From Cellulomonas flavigena DSM 20109 (lineage in GTDB: Bacteria; Actinomycetota; Actinomycetes; Actinomycetales; Cellulomonadaceae), in contig NC_014151.1 in the NCBI RefSeq assembly GCF_000092865.1, positions 2,728,001 to 2,792,000 on the forward strand: DNA of 64,000 nucleotides, in the 5' to 3' direction. The notes under the pieces are model-generated. The model made no database searches and had not been told where the DNA came from. It saw only the letters and a list, made by a program, of their open reading frames with translations. Shown piece by piece: positions 16,685 to 25,511 of the stretch (position 1 is its first letter; each line of letters starts with the position of its first letter). Position numbers and translations under genes: made by a program.

Positions 16685-17211
16685 GCGACCTCAGCCGGTT
16701 CCTCTCGTACGTCCTGCGGCACCGGCCCGACGCCGCGGGCCTCACGCTCGACGCCGCCGGCTGGGTCGACGTCGACGTCCTGCTCGCGGCGCTCGCCGCG
16801 CACGGCCACACCGCGACCCCGGAGGACCTGCGGTACCTCGCCGAGGACGTCCCCGGCAAGAAGCGGCTCGAGCTCCGTGACGGGCGGGTGCGCGCGGCCC
16901 AGGGTCACAGCGTGCGCGTCGACCTCGGCCTGGCGCCCGTCGTGCCGCCCGCGACCCTGTTCCACGGCACCGCGACCAGGTTCCTCGACCGCATCCTCGT
17001 CGACGGGCTGCGACCGATGTCGCGGCAGCACGTGCACCTGTCCGCCGACCGCGCGACCGCGACCGACGTCGGCTCCCGGCACGGCCGGCCCGTCGTGCTG
17101 CTCGTCGACGCCGCGGCGATGCACGCGGGCGGCGCTGCCTTCTACCGCGCGGCCAACGGGGTGTGGCTCACCGACGCGGTGCCGCCGGAGCACCTGCGCC
17201 GCGAGGTGTGA
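16681..17211 (+). CDS. kptA: RNA 2'-phosphotransferase (Tpt1/KptA family)
   Basis: 176 residues. The family removes an internal 2'-phosphate from RNA using NAD+, via a 2'-phospho-ADP-ribosylated intermediate; in eukaryotes it finishes tRNA splicing, while the bacterial role is unclear. Conserved features are SRFLSYVLRHRPDAAGL (the Arg-His pair), a winged-helix N-terminal lobe, RAAQGHSVRVD, LFHGTATRFLDRIL, the Arg in PMSRQHVHLS and LLVDAAAMHAGGAAFY. All expected catalytic Arg/His positions appear present. It starts with GTG 16681 inside the stop of the LysR gene, so it is expressed with that regulator. Confidence 0.92.
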   Translation: MSDLSRFLSYVLRHRPDAAGLTLDAAGWVDVDVLLAALAAHGHTATPEDLRYLAEDVPGKKRLELRDGRVRAAQGHSVRVDLGLAPVVPPATLFHGTATRFLDRILVDGLRPMSRQHVHLSADRATATDVGSRHGRPVVLLVDAAAMHAGGAAFYRAANGVWLTDAVPPEHLRREV

Positions 17212-17370
17212 CACGCCGGAGCGCTCGCCCCTCCCACAGCCCCACGGCTGCTGGGCGGGCGGGACGGCGCGCGTGCCGTGCGGGCATCTCCTGCCGGGCA
17301 TCGCCGTGACGTTCGCGATCCCCCGCCGCCACCCTCAGGGCGCCGACGAGCCCGCGACTACCGTGGAGGT

Positions 17371-17715
17371 ATGAGCCACCGCATCTACCGCACGGCGTTC
17401 GGCGACGTGTACCCGCTCTACGTCGCCAAGGCCGAGCGCAAGGGCCGCACGCAGGCGGAGGTCGACGAGGTCGTCGCCTGGCTCACGGGCTTCGACGCCG
17501 CCGCGCTGCGCGCCCACCTCGAGGCGGGCACGACGTTCGAGGAGTTCTTCGCCGCCGCGGAGCTGAACCCGAACGCCTCGCTCATCACCGGCACGGTCTG
17601 CGGCGTGCGCGTGCAGGAGGTCGAGGACCCGCTCATGCGGCAGATCCGCTACCTCGACAAGCTCGTGGACGAGCTGGCCAAGGGCCGGCCGATGGAGAAG
17701 ATCCTGCGCTCCTGA
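17371..17715 (+). CDS. DUF2200 family protein
   Basis: 114 residues. The sequence [20 protein letters not shown], then [18 protein letters not shown] and [20 protein letters not shown], and [20 protein letters not shown] are the recognisable landmarks of DUF2200, a widespread small soluble family of unknown function. The start is ATG 17371 directly after GGAGGT. It stands alone and converges on the Tat-exported gene downstream. Confidence 0.88.
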   Translation: MSHRIYRTAFGDVYPLYVAKAERKGRTQAEVDEVVAWLTGFDAAALRAHLEAGTTFEEFFAAAELNPNASLITGTVCGVRVQEVEDPLMRQIRYLDKLVDELAKGRPMEKILRS

Positions 17716-17731
17716 CGCGCGCCACCGCGCG

Positions 17732-18379
17732 TCAGGAGCCGACGGCTCCCTCGACGCGGACCTGTTCCGCGCGGGCGAGGGCCTCGGGGCCCCGGGCAGC
17801 CAGGTCCGCGGCCGCGCCGTGCCGGCCCGCCAGCCGGTCCGCGAGCCGCGCGACGGCCGGGTCGTCGGCGGCCACGGCGAGCCGCAGGTGCCCCTCGCAC
17901 GGCTCGGCATCATCGCCGCCCCACGCGACGAGCCCGTCGCAGTCCGCCAGCACCGCGCGCAGCGCCGCCACCTCGTGCATCTCGAGGGTGCCGCTCGCGC
18001 CGACGGGCGAGGCCCCCGGGTCGAGGTGCACGGCCGTCCCGTCGGCGTGCGCGAGCGCGCGGGGCGACGCGCCCGGCTCCGTCCGCTGCCCCACCGCGGC
18101 CCGGACGGTCCGCACCTCGTAGTGGAACCGCCGCGCCACGTGCGTGAGCACCGTGGCCGGGTCACCGCCGTGCAGCGCGACGTCGAGCCCCGTCCCCTCC
18201 AGCGGCACGGACGGCAGCGCACCGGCGGGCCCGGCGGGCATGGTGCCCGGTGCCGACGCGGCCGCGCGCGCCGCACCGACCGGCAGCGCCGCGACGGCGG
18301 CCACGCCCGCCCCGATCCTCAGGACGGTCCGCCGCGTCAGGCCCGTGCCCACCGCGTCGCCGGCTGCGTGCGTCGTCAT
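17732..18379 (-). CDS. Tat-exported hypothetical protein
   Basis: About 215 residues. The N-terminus has a twin-arginine signal: GLTRRTVLRIGAGVAAVAAL and a cleavage site near ARA-AAS. The mature part has no cysteine pairs or catalytic motif that I recognise; it contains GTLEMHEVAALRAVLADCDG and a DDPAVARLADRLAGRHGAA helix. The gene starts at ATG 18379, overlapping the stop of the DUF1906 gene by ATGA, with a GGAGG-rich RBS. The coupling suggests that the two exported or wall-associated proteins worked together; the partner is now broken. Confidence 0.7.
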   Translation of the reverse strand: MTTHAAGDAVGTGLTRRTVLRIGAGVAAVAALPVGAARAAASAPGTMPAGPAGALPSVPLEGTGLDVALHGGDPATVLTHVARRFHYEVRTVRAAVGQRTEPGASPRALAHADGTAVHLDPGASPVGASGTLEMHEVAALRAVLADCDGLVAWGGDDAEPCEGHLRLAVAADDPAVARLADRLAGRHGAAADLAARGPEALARAEQVRVEGAVGS

Positions 18380-20374
18380 CGCTCCCCCTCCGCGCGTCGT
18401 GCGACCATCTGGACGAACGCGTCGGCGATCTCGTCGAGCACCGTCCGACGCGCGGGCTGCTGCAGCTCGTCCCACGGGACCGCGGGCGCGAGCGCCGCTC
18501 GCACGTCCCGCCACGCGCGGGACGTCAGCGCGTCGCGTGCCGCCGCCTGGGCCGTCGCGAGCCGGCCGGCGAAGCGCTGGTCGAGCAGCGACGTGTACCG
18601 GCGCTCGGCACCCGCGACCGCAGGGCCACCGGTCCAGTGCGCGCGCACGGCCGCGACCAGGTCGGTCCGGGGCCGCACACGCGAGCCGATCAGCAGCCCG
18701 TCCGTGGCCGCGACCACCGACGCGTTGTCCAGCGGCCCCGGTACGTCGATCCGTCCGAGCTGCTCACCGGCCCACCGTCCCGCGTCGGGGTTCTCCGCGG
18801 CGACGTCCCACCACGTGGCGACGAGCGCGACGAGGTCACCGCCCCACCCGACGGCGTCGCCGGCGTGCACGCGCGAGCGTCCGAGGCCCCACGGCCGGGC
18901 GAGCGCGGACTCGGCGGCGGCCGCCCAGCGCGCAGCGGGCACGTCGTCGAACGTCACGGGGTCGGGGAAGGTCACGAGCCGGTCGGCGAAGCCCGCGGTG
19001 ACGCGGGCCGCGTCCGCGACCGCGGTGAACGGACCGTCGGCCGTCCCGAGCTGCTGCCGCAGGAAAGGCGAGTCGGCGGGCAGGCGCAGGTAGCGCAGCA
19101 CGAGACGGGCGGCGGCTTCGTGCACGCGTCCCAGCCCCGCGCCGCGCCGCGCGGTGACGTGCGCGACGGCCACGTCGTGCAGCGCCCCGAGGTGCGCGAG
19201 CGTCCGGTCCGTGACGGCGCCCGCGCCCGACAGGTGCGCGACGCCCGGGTCCCGCCCCGAGGCCACGTCCTTGTCGATCTCCACGGCGCCGTCGCCCGCG
19301 CCGACCGTGATCGTCTGCACCTGCGTCAGCGCCCAGTTCCCCGGCATCGGGAACCCCTGGTTGCCGGTCCACCCGGTCGACATCCCGGCGACGAACGCGT
19401 GCCGCGCGAGCACGTCCCGCGTCACGGCCGTGCACACGTCCCGCGAGCCGTACACGCCGATCGCGTAGGCACGCCCGGCATCCCGCAGTGCGGCCGCGAC
19501 GCCGCGGAAGGACGGCAGGACCGCGGTGCGCACCTCGGCGGGCACCGCGTCGTAGTCGACCGCGAAGTAGATCGTCGTGCCGGCCGGCAGGCCCTGCGCC
19601 ATCGCCGCGGCGTGCGCGCGAGCGCCCTGGGCACGCCCGATCTCCTCCGTGAAGCTCGTCAGGCTCGCACCGTTCTCCTGGTAGAGCGGGACCAGCGTCA
19701 GACCGGAGCCGACGATCGTGGCGGCCTCGCCGGGCTGCAGGCGCTTGTCCAGCGCGTTGGGCACGTCGGCGTTGGTGAGGTAGCGCGCGACCGTGCGGTA
19801 CCCGGCGGCCAGCAGGGTGGCCGCGCGTCCCGGGGTGATCTCGGTGACGCAGTCCGCGGCGTTGCCGGGGCGGTCGACGTCACCCGTCGTGACGAGCGCC
19901 TGCGCCCACGTCGGGTAGTCCCCGTCCCCGGTGACGGGCAACGCGCCGGAACACGTACCTGTCCAGCGTGAGCAGGCTCTTGACGACCTTCGGCGGTACC
20001 CCGCCGGCCACGCGGTCGGCGACACCGAGGTCGGCGCCCACCGTGGCGACGGTCGTCGCCGTCGCGTCGCCCCACACGCCGTCGAGGGCCCCGGGGTCGT
20101 ACCCCTTGCACACGAGCCCGCCCTGCACGAGCGTCACCATCCGCGGTGCCGACGAGGCGCCGACCGGGCCGTGCGCGGCGAGCCGCGCGGTCGTCGTCGG
20201 CCCGAACGCGTCCGACAGCGCCGTGATCCCGAGCTCCACCTGCAGCGCACGGATGAGCGCCGCCGTCGTCGCCGGCCCCGCGGACCCGTCCTCGGCGACG
20301 GGGTTCCACCCGTCGACGCCCGTGTAGGTGGCGTTCAGCCACGCCTGCACGTCCTGCACCGTCACTCGTGCCAC
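18376..20374 (-). pseudogene. DUF1906 glycoside-hydrolase-like protein, frameshifted with internal deletion
   Basis: The gene opens at GTG 20374 (GAGGGGG upstream) with a peptidoglycan-binding-like part: VTVQDVQAWLNATYTGVDGW, then LQVELGITALSDAFGPTT, then VVKSLLTLDRYV near 19960. From there the frame becomes nonsense and a second frame takes over with ALPVTGDGDYPTWAQALVTT, leading into an intact DUF1906 domain (TIYFAVDYDA, YAIGVYGSRDVC, TGWTGNQGFPMPGNW) and a long C-terminal helical tail. In related proteins, as I recall them, about 100 residues of a second binding repeat lie between the two joined segments. The locus therefore looks like a deletion whose length is not a multiple of three. 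Confidence 0.75.
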
Positions 20375-20470
20375 CGGTCCCCCTCGCCCTGCGATCGCGG
20401 CCACGTTAGGCCGTGAGGTCGCCGGACGGACAGGAAGGACCCAGGAAGGGCCCAGAGAGGCAGCAGCTCC

Positions 20471-20503
20471 GCCGGAGGGCCGCCTGCGCAGCGGCCCTCC
20501 GGC
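20471..20503 (-). terminator. Terminator after the ABC permease gene
   Basis: A 13-bp perfect stem, GCCGGAGGGCCGC and GCGGCCCTCCGGC, with a 7-base loop, lies immediately downstream of the permease stop at 20508 on the minus strand. There is no strong T-run, as is common in very GC-rich actinobacteria. Confidence 0.65.
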
Positions 20504-20507
20504 TCCG

Positions 20508-22400
20508 TCAGGCGACGGCGGTCGCGAGCTGCGTCGTCCGTCGCGCCGCGAGCGCCGTCGCGACGAGAGCGAACAGGACTGCGGCGGCGCTGACGACCGC
20601 GTACGACGGCACGTCGACCACGGGCGGCCCGTCGACGACACCGGCGCTGACCCCGACGACCGCGGGCACCACGGCCAGGGTGCCGATCACCCAGGCCGTC
20701 ACCCCGGTGACCGCGGCCTCGACGGTCGTCATCGCCAGGAGCTGGCGACGTGTCGTGCCGGTGCGGTGCAGCAGGCGCATCTCGTCGCGGCGGGAGGCCG
20801 TCGTCATGGCCAGCGTGCTCGCGGCACCGACGGCCACGACACCCAGCAGCAGCAGGAGCAGCACGACGCCGATCTCGTTCTCCCCGCCGGCCCCGACCGC
20901 CGCCGCGGCGTACGTCGCGGCGTCGACGGCCGTGCCGCCCAGCGCACCGACCGCCGCGGTGACCTGCGGCGTGTCCGCGCCCGGCGCCACGTCGACGAGC
21001 AGGGTGTCCGGGACGACGGGCAGCCCGTGCGCCGCCGCCGTGGCGGGGCCGGTGATGAGCCCGCCGACGCCGAGCCCACGGGAGAACACCGCGACGACGG
21101 TCGCGTCGACGAGGTCGCCGCCGAGGCGCAGCGTGAGGCTCTCCCCCGGGCCTGCACCGGACTGGAACGCCGTGTCGGTGCTGACGGCGACCGTGTCGAC
21201 CGCCTCGAGGTCGGCGAGCGAGCCGCGCACGACGTCGGGATCGAGCGCCGTCGTGCCTGCGGGGACGACACGCAAGGCCGTCGCCTCCCAGGCGAGGGCG
21301 CCCGAGGCCTCGCCGTCGGTCCGCACGTCGGCCGGCACGGTGGCCAGCGGCACGGCCGACGCGACGCCCGGCGCCGCCGCGACCTGGGCGGCGAGGTCGG
21401 GCGCGGCGTCCGACGCGGGCGTCACGACGAGGTCCGTGGTGATCGCCGCGGCGAGCTGCTGCCCGGCGCCCGTGGCGATGGCACGGTTGACGCTGGTCTG
21501 CGCGGTCGCGGCAGCGACGACGAGCGCGAGCGGCACGACGACGGTCGTCAGCCGGCGGGAGAACCCGCGCAGGTTGCGGACGGCGAGCATCGTCGCCGGG
21601 GTGCCGCGGGACGCACCGGTCCGCGCGAGGCGGTCGAAGACCCAGCCGACCAGCACCGGCCCGGCGAGCGCCGCCGCGCCCACCAGGACGAACGCCGACA
21701 CGGCTGCGGCCGCGCTGCCCGTCGCCCCCGGCATCCACAGCGTGGAGAACGCGGCACCGAGGCCGAGGACCGTCAGGGTGAGGGCCGAGACGCGCCGACC
21801 CGCACCGACCTGGCGGGCCTCGACGGCGCTGAGCTGCAGCGCGGCCGTCGGGGCGGTGCGAGCGGCCTCCCTCGCCCCGAGCCGGCCGACCGGCACCGCG
21901 GTCAGCACGACGAGCGCCACGGCCCCGAGCACGGGCAGCGGCGACAACGTGGCGTCGAACCCCGGCTCGACGAGCCCGGAGCGCACGAGCACGGGGTCGA
22001 GCAGCCGCGCGCCGAGCAGGCCGGCCAGCGCCCCGGCGGGCGAGGCCACGAGCGAGACGACCCCGACCTCCAGCGTCACGGCGGTGCGCACCTGCGCAGG
22101 TGTGGCGCCGACCGCCCGCAGCAGCGCGAGCTCCCGCCGGCGGCCGCGCAGCGCGAGGCTGACGGTTGCGGCGACGACCATGACGACGACCACGAGCAGC
22201 GTGCCGGCGTACGACGACGCGAGGGCGACGAGCAGCGACCCGGCGGCGTCACCGGCCGACTGCAGCCGCGTGCCGGACTCCAGGAGCACACCGGTGACGG
22301 CGAGGACCGCCGACGCGACGGCCAGCACGACCGCGGTACCGGCGTAGGCACCGCGGTGGGCGCGGACGCCCGAGGACGCGAGCTGCCACATCGCGCTCAC
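20508..22400 (-). CDS. ABC transporter permease (FtsX-like)
   Basis: About 630 residues with two FtsX-type modules. Each holds hydrophobic clusters: near the start AYAGTAVVLAVASAVLAVTG and TLLVVVVMVVAATVSLALRG followed by RRRELALLRAVGATPAQV, the typical cytoplasmic coupling helix; near the end LLLLLLGVVAVGAASTLAM with RRDEMRLLHRTGTTRRQLL. A large extracytoplasmic domain rich in A, V, T and D lies between. The start is GTG 22400, overlapping the ATPase stop by 4 bases. Together with 22397-23140 it forms a MacB/LolCDE-type exporter or mechanotransmission complex. The substrate is unknown. Confidence 0.88.
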   Translation of the reverse strand: MSAMWQLASSGVRAHRGAYAGTAVVLAVASAVLAVTGVLLESGTRLQSAGDAAGSLLVALASSYAGTLLVVVVMVVAATVSLALRGRRRELALLRAVGATPAQVRTAVTLEVGVVSLVASPAGALAGLLGARLLDPVLVRSGLVEPGFDATLSPLPVLGAVALVVLTAVPVGRLGAREAARTAPTAALQLSAVEARQVGAGRRVSALTLTVLGLGAAFSTLWMPGATGSAAAAVSAFVLVGAAALAGPVLVGWVFDRLARTGASRGTPATMLAVRNLRGFSRRLTTVVVPLALVVAAATAQTSVNRAIATGAGQQLAAAITTDLVVTPASDAAPDLAAQVAAAPGVASAVPLATVPADVRTDGEASGALAWEATALRVVPAGTTALDPDVVRGSLADLEAVDTVAVSTDTAFQSGAGPGESLTLRLGGDLVDATVVAVFSRGLGVGGLITGPATAAAHGLPVVPDTLLVDVAPGADTPQVTAAVGALGGTAVDAATYAAAAVGAGGENEIGVVLLLLLLGVVAVGAASTLAMTTASRRDEMRLLHRTGTTRRQLLAMTTVEAAVTGVTAWVIGTLAVVPAVVGVSAGVVDGPPVVDVPSYAVVSAAAVLFALVATALAARRTTQLATAVA

Positions 22401-23140
22401 CGCCCCGTCGTCAGGAGACGAGCGGTGACCTGCTCGGCCGTCGGGCGCTCGAGGCGGTCGACGACGAGCCCGTCGGCGATCACCACCACGCGCTCCGCGG
22501 CGGCCGCGACGCCGGCGTCGTGCGTCACGACGACGACGGTCTGCCCGAGCTCGTGGGCCGTGCGGTGCAGCACGTCGAGCACCGCGGCGCCCGTGCGGGA
22601 GTCCAGCGCGCCCGTCGGCTCGTCGGCGAACACCACCGCGGGCCGGGTGACCAGCGCGCGGGCGATCGCGACGCGCTGCGCCTGCCCGCCCGACAGCTCC
22701 CCCGGCAGCCGGTCCATGAGGTCCCTCACCCCGAGGAACCCCAGCAGCGTCGCCTCCCACGTCGCGTCGACCGGGCGGCCCGCGAGCGCGAGCGGCAGGC
22801 GGACGTTCTCGCGCGCCGTGAGGTGGCCGATGAGGTTGTACGACTGGAAGACGAACCCGACGTGCTCGCGGCGGAACCGCGTGAGGTCGTCCGGGCGCAG
22901 CGACGTCAGGTCACGCCCACCGACGACGACCGACCCACGGCTCGGGGTGTCCAGCCCGGCCGCACAGTTCAGCAGCGTCGACTTGCCCGAGCCGGACTGG
23001 CCGACGACCGCCGTCACGGACCCGGCCGGCAGGTCGAGGCTCACGCCGCGCAGCGCGTGGACGGGCTCGCGGCCGGGGTAGGTCCTGTGGATGTCGACGA
23101 GGCGGACGGCCGTGGCCGTCCGCTCGGTGGTCGCGGTCAT
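22397..23140 (-). CDS. ABC transporter ATP-binding protein (MacB/LolD-like)
   Basis: 247 residues. All nucleotide-binding motifs are intact: Walker A GQSGSGKST, Q-loop FVFQSYNLIGHLTA, signature LSGGQAQRVAIARAL, Walker B AVVFADEPTGALD and the switch His in VVVVTHD. The DEPTGALDS and NLIGHLTA wording is typical of the LolD/MacB/FtsE group that pairs with FtsX-like permeases. It starts at ATG 23140 and its stop overlaps the permease start, so the two are made together. No histidine kinase or response regulator, often linked to bacitracin-type exporters, is adjacent. Confidence 0.92.
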   Translation of the reverse strand: MTATTERTATAVRLVDIHRTYPGREPVHALRGVSLDLPAGSVTAVVGQSGSGKSTLLNCAAGLDTPSRGSVVVGGRDLTSLRPDDLTRFRREHVGFVFQSYNLIGHLTARENVRLPLALAGRPVDATWEATLLGFLGVRDLMDRLPGELSGGQAQRVAIARALVTRPAVVFADEPTGALDSRTGAAVLDVLHRTAHELGQTVVVVTHDAGVAAAAERVVVIADGLVVDRLERPTAEQVTARLLTTGR

Positions 23141-23222
23141 GTCGGCTCCCGGAGGTCGAGGTCTGGTGTCGACTCGAACCTAGGAACCGGGCGGTGGTGC
23201 CATCGAGCGCCCGACGACGGGA

Positions 23223-23258
23223 CCGCGGGACTTGCATCCTTCGACGCAAGCCCCGCGG
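23223..23258 (-). terminator. Terminator after the DUF1801 gene
   Basis: The stem CCGCGGG-a-CTTGC pairs with GCAAG-c-CCCGCGG around a 10-base loop, directly after the stop at 23264 (minus strand). The only internal flaw is an A/C mismatch. Confidence 0.6.
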
Positions 23259-23263
23259 ACGTC

Positions 23264-23623
23264 TCAGTCGACGACCGACCGGACGATCTCCGTGATGCGC
23301 TTCTCCGTCGCGGCGTCCACCGTCTCGAAGTACCACGCGGCCGGCATCAGCCCGCCGTCCGCGCCGCCCGCCGCGCGGAACGCCGCCTTCTCCGTGATCG
23401 CGAGGTTGAGCCGCTCGTCCTTGCGCAGCGTGAGGAGCGCGGGCGTGCTCGCCGACCGCGCGTACGCGGGCATGCCGTACCAGATGCGGGGCTTGAGCCC
23501 GGGTGCGGCCGCCATGATGACGTCGTGCACCTGCTGCATCGTCGAGCGGTCCGGATCGGCCAGCTCGGCGATCTTGTCGAGCACCTGCGCGAGGTTCTTC
23601 TCGTCCTTCGACGACATCGACAT
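23264..23623 (-). CDS. DUF1801 / YdhG-like small protein
   Basis: About 119 residues. The pattern MQQVHDVIMAAAPGLKPRIW then YGMPAYARSASTPALL, followed by LNLAITEKAAF and FETVDAATEKRITEIV, fits the DUF1801/YdhG family; some members have been proposed to act as iron-handling proteins related to frataxin, but no function is established here. The start ATG 23623 has GGGAG upstream; ATG 23617 is equally possible. It stands alone between the ABC operon and the MazG-like gene. Confidence 0.75.
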   Translation of the reverse strand: MSMSSKDEKNLAQVLDKIAELADPDRSTMQQVHDVIMAAAPGLKPRIWYGMPAYARSASTPALLTLRKDERLNLAITEKAAFRAAGGADGGLMPAAWYFETVDAATEKRITEIVRSVVD

Positions 23624-23783
23624 GTCCTCTCCCTCGGCCGGCGCACGGCACCGGCGGCATGAAGTCGGCGCACGGGGCGCCGCACCCCATCCGGACATGT
23701 CCTGGGACGCCCAGGCCTCTCCGCGATGATTCACGTGATCCGTCACGTGGGAGCGCAGTCGGTGGCGAGCCACCGCGGCCAGG

Positions 23784-24122
23784 TTAGTCCGTCGGCCAGG
23801 CGTGGCCCAGCCCCTCGAGGTGCGCGGTGAGGTCGTCCATGGTGCGGTCGAAGGCGGCCGCGAGGTCGACGCCGTAGCAGTCGGCAAGCGTGAGGACGGA
23901 CCACAGGCAGTCGGCGAGCTCGTGGGCCAGCGCGTCGTCGAGGCCGGCGCGCGGCCGAACACCGGCCTTGCCCTGGACGAGCTTCGCGAGGTCTCCGACG
24001 TCCCCGAGGAAGCCCAGCATGATCTCCTCGGGCGTCCACTCACGCCCGTACCGCTCCTGCTCGAGCGCGGCGTACTGCGCGCGCACCGCCCGGGCCCTGG
24101 CCTGCATGTCGTCGAGCTCCAT
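23784..24122 (-). CDS. MazG-like nucleotide pyrophosphohydrolase domain protein
   Basis: 112 residues, all-alpha. The first metal-binding helix shows EEIMLGFLGDVGDLAKLVQG and the second HELADCLWSVLTLADCYG, giving the Glu/Asp arrangement of MazG-like (all-alpha NTP pyrophosphatase) proteins that hydrolyse aberrant dNTPs. One expected Glu appears as Asp in the first helix, so activity is not certain. The start is ATG 24122 with GGAG a few bases upstream. It lies next to the initiator tRNA, separated by a strong hairpin. Confidence 0.75.
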   Translation of the reverse strand: MELDDMQARARAVRAQYAALEQERYGREWTPEEIMLGFLGDVGDLAKLVQGKAGVRPRAGLDDALAHELADCLWSVLTLADCYGVDLAAAFDRTMDDLTAHLEGLGHAWPTD

Positions 24123-24221
24123 GGCTCCATGCTGGACCACGGCGACGGGACCGCGACGACGAGGCCGTCGTGACTCGAGAAGGCCGACGCGGTGCGCTGA
24201 GGCGGTCCCCGGGCCACGCAC

Positions 24222-24257
24222 GACGAAGGCCCGGACCATCAGGTCCGGGCCTTCGTC
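24222..24257. terminator. Strong 16-bp hairpin terminator after tRNA-fMet
   Basis: GACGAAGGCCCGGACC and its exact complement GGTCCGGGCCTTCGTC flank a 4-base loop (ATCA). It lies six bases beyond the 3' end of the minus-strand tRNA and should end its transcript; it could also act in the other direction. Confidence 0.8.
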
Positions 24258-24263
24258 ATCTTG

Positions 24264-24337
24264 TAGCGGGGGCAGGATTTGAACCTGCGACCTCTGGGTT
24301 ATGAGCCCAGCGAGCTACCGAGCTGCTCCACCCCGCG
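24264..24337 (-). tRNA. Initiator tRNA-fMet (CAT)
   Basis: Read on the minus strand, a complete cloverleaf starts CGCGGGGTGGAGCAG and ends CCCCGCTA, with anticodon CAT at 24303-24301. Three features mark the initiator: three G:C pairs next to the anticodon loop (CTGGG/CCCAG), an A11:T24 pair in the D stem (GAGC/GCTC) and no Watson-Crick pair at position 1:72 (C:T). Position 72 is T here rather than the usual A. The 74-base gene does not encode the full CCA. Confidence 0.93.
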
Positions 24338-24356
24338 TCGGTGTCTCCACTCTATG

Positions 24357-25349
24357 TCACCTGGGCCGAGCGTCCAAATCGGTTCCCTGGTCAGGGGCGG
24401 TGACGGTCGTCACGGTACTGGTGGTGGCAGTGTCCGTGACCGGCACCGCGGCCCCCGGCCGGGGTCCGGTGCGCTGTGCGACGACGACCCCGAGGACGAC
24501 GAGCAGCCCGCCGACCGGCTCGTACCAGTGCAGCTGCTCCCCCAGCACGACGATGCCGAGCAGCACGCCGACGAGCGGCGTCAGGTACGTGACGGTGGAC
24601 GCCCGCTGCGGCCCCCAGGCGTCGATGATGCGCGCCATCCACGCGTACGCCAGCCCGGTTCCGAGCGCACCGAGCCCCAGCATCGACAGCACGACGGGCC
24701 ACGTGAGCTGCACCGGTCCCGTCGCGACGAGCGGTGACGTGAGCGTGAGCAGGACCGCGCCGGCGCTCACCTGGCCCGCGGCGACCGTCTCGGGCGGCAG
24801 CCGCAGCGGCACGACGAACCGGCGCTGGTACGTCGTGCCCAGGCCGTAGCAGGCGGTCGCGCCGAGGCACGCGAGAACGGCGGGCAGCGGCGCCGCCGTG
24901 GCCGCCTCGGCGACGTACGCCCACGGCCCGACGACGACCACGACGCCGACCGCTCCGACGGCGAGCCCCAGCCGCTGCACGGGCGCCAGCCGCTCGACGG
25001 GCAGCAGCACCGCGACGGCGGCTGCCGTCATGAGCGGCGTCGTGGCGTTGAAGATGCTCGACAGCCCCGACGCCAGGTACTGCCCCGACCAGGCGAACAG
25101 CAGGTACGGCACGACGCACAGCAGCACGCCGAGCACCGTCAGGTGGCCCCACGTGCGCCGGTCCCGCGGCCACGGCCGCCGGGCCACCAGCATGACGACG
25201 ACCAGCGTGGACGCACCCAGCAGCAGCCGCGACAGCGCCACCTGCGGGGACGACAGCCCCTCGAGCGCGACCTTCATGAACAGGAAGCTCGAGCCCCACA
25301 CGAGCGCGGCGGCGAGGTACTGCGCGAGCACGCGCGTGTCGGACGTCAC
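24357..25349 (-). CDS. EamA/DMT-family transporter
   Basis: About 330 residues with ten hydrophobic segments in two EamA repeats. Typical wording is AAALVWGSSFLFMKVALEG at the first helix and LFAWSGQYLASGLSSIFNAT for the first repeat, with LGTGLAYAWMARIIDAWGPQ and TYLTPLVGVLLGIVVLGEQ in the second. Such proteins export amino acids or other small metabolites; the substrate is unknown. The start is uncertain: GTG 25349 gives the conserved N-terminus, and GTG 25367 would add six residues. It lies downstream of the UPF0182 gene and its terminator. Confidence 0.88.
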   Translation of the reverse strand: MTSDTRVLAQYLAAALVWGSSFLFMKVALEGLSSPQVALSRLLLGASTLVVVMLVARRPWPRDRRTWGHLTVLGVLLCVVPYLLFAWSGQYLASGLSSIFNATTPLMTAAAVAVLLPVERLAPVQRLGLAVGAVGVVVVVGPWAYVAEAATAAPLPAVLACLGATACYGLGTTYQRRFVVPLRLPPETVAAGQVSAGAVLLTLTSPLVATGPVQLTWPVVLSMLGLGALGTGLAYAWMARIIDAWGPQRASTVTYLTPLVGVLLGIVVLGEQLHWYEPVGGLLVVLGVVVAQRTGPRPGAAVPVTDTATTSTVTTVTAPDQGTDLDARPR

Positions 25350-25457
25350 CGGGCAAGACTCGCCCACCGCACCGGCATCGCGACAGTACGAGCCCTTGCC
25401 GAGGACGGCAGGACGTGCACCTCACACCTTCGACCGCCCGGCGGGCGCGGACACGGC

Positions 25458-25500
25458 GACGCCCGCCGTCCCGCGCGCGGTGGCGGGAGCGGCGGGCGTC
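25458..25500 (-). terminator. Terminator after the UPF0182 gene
   Basis: GACGCCCGCCG and CGGCGGGCGTC form an 11-bp stem extended by CCCGC/GCGGG, positioned just after the UPF0182 stop at 25512 on the minus strand. Confidence 0.65.
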
Positions 25501-25511
25501 GGTCCGGCTGG

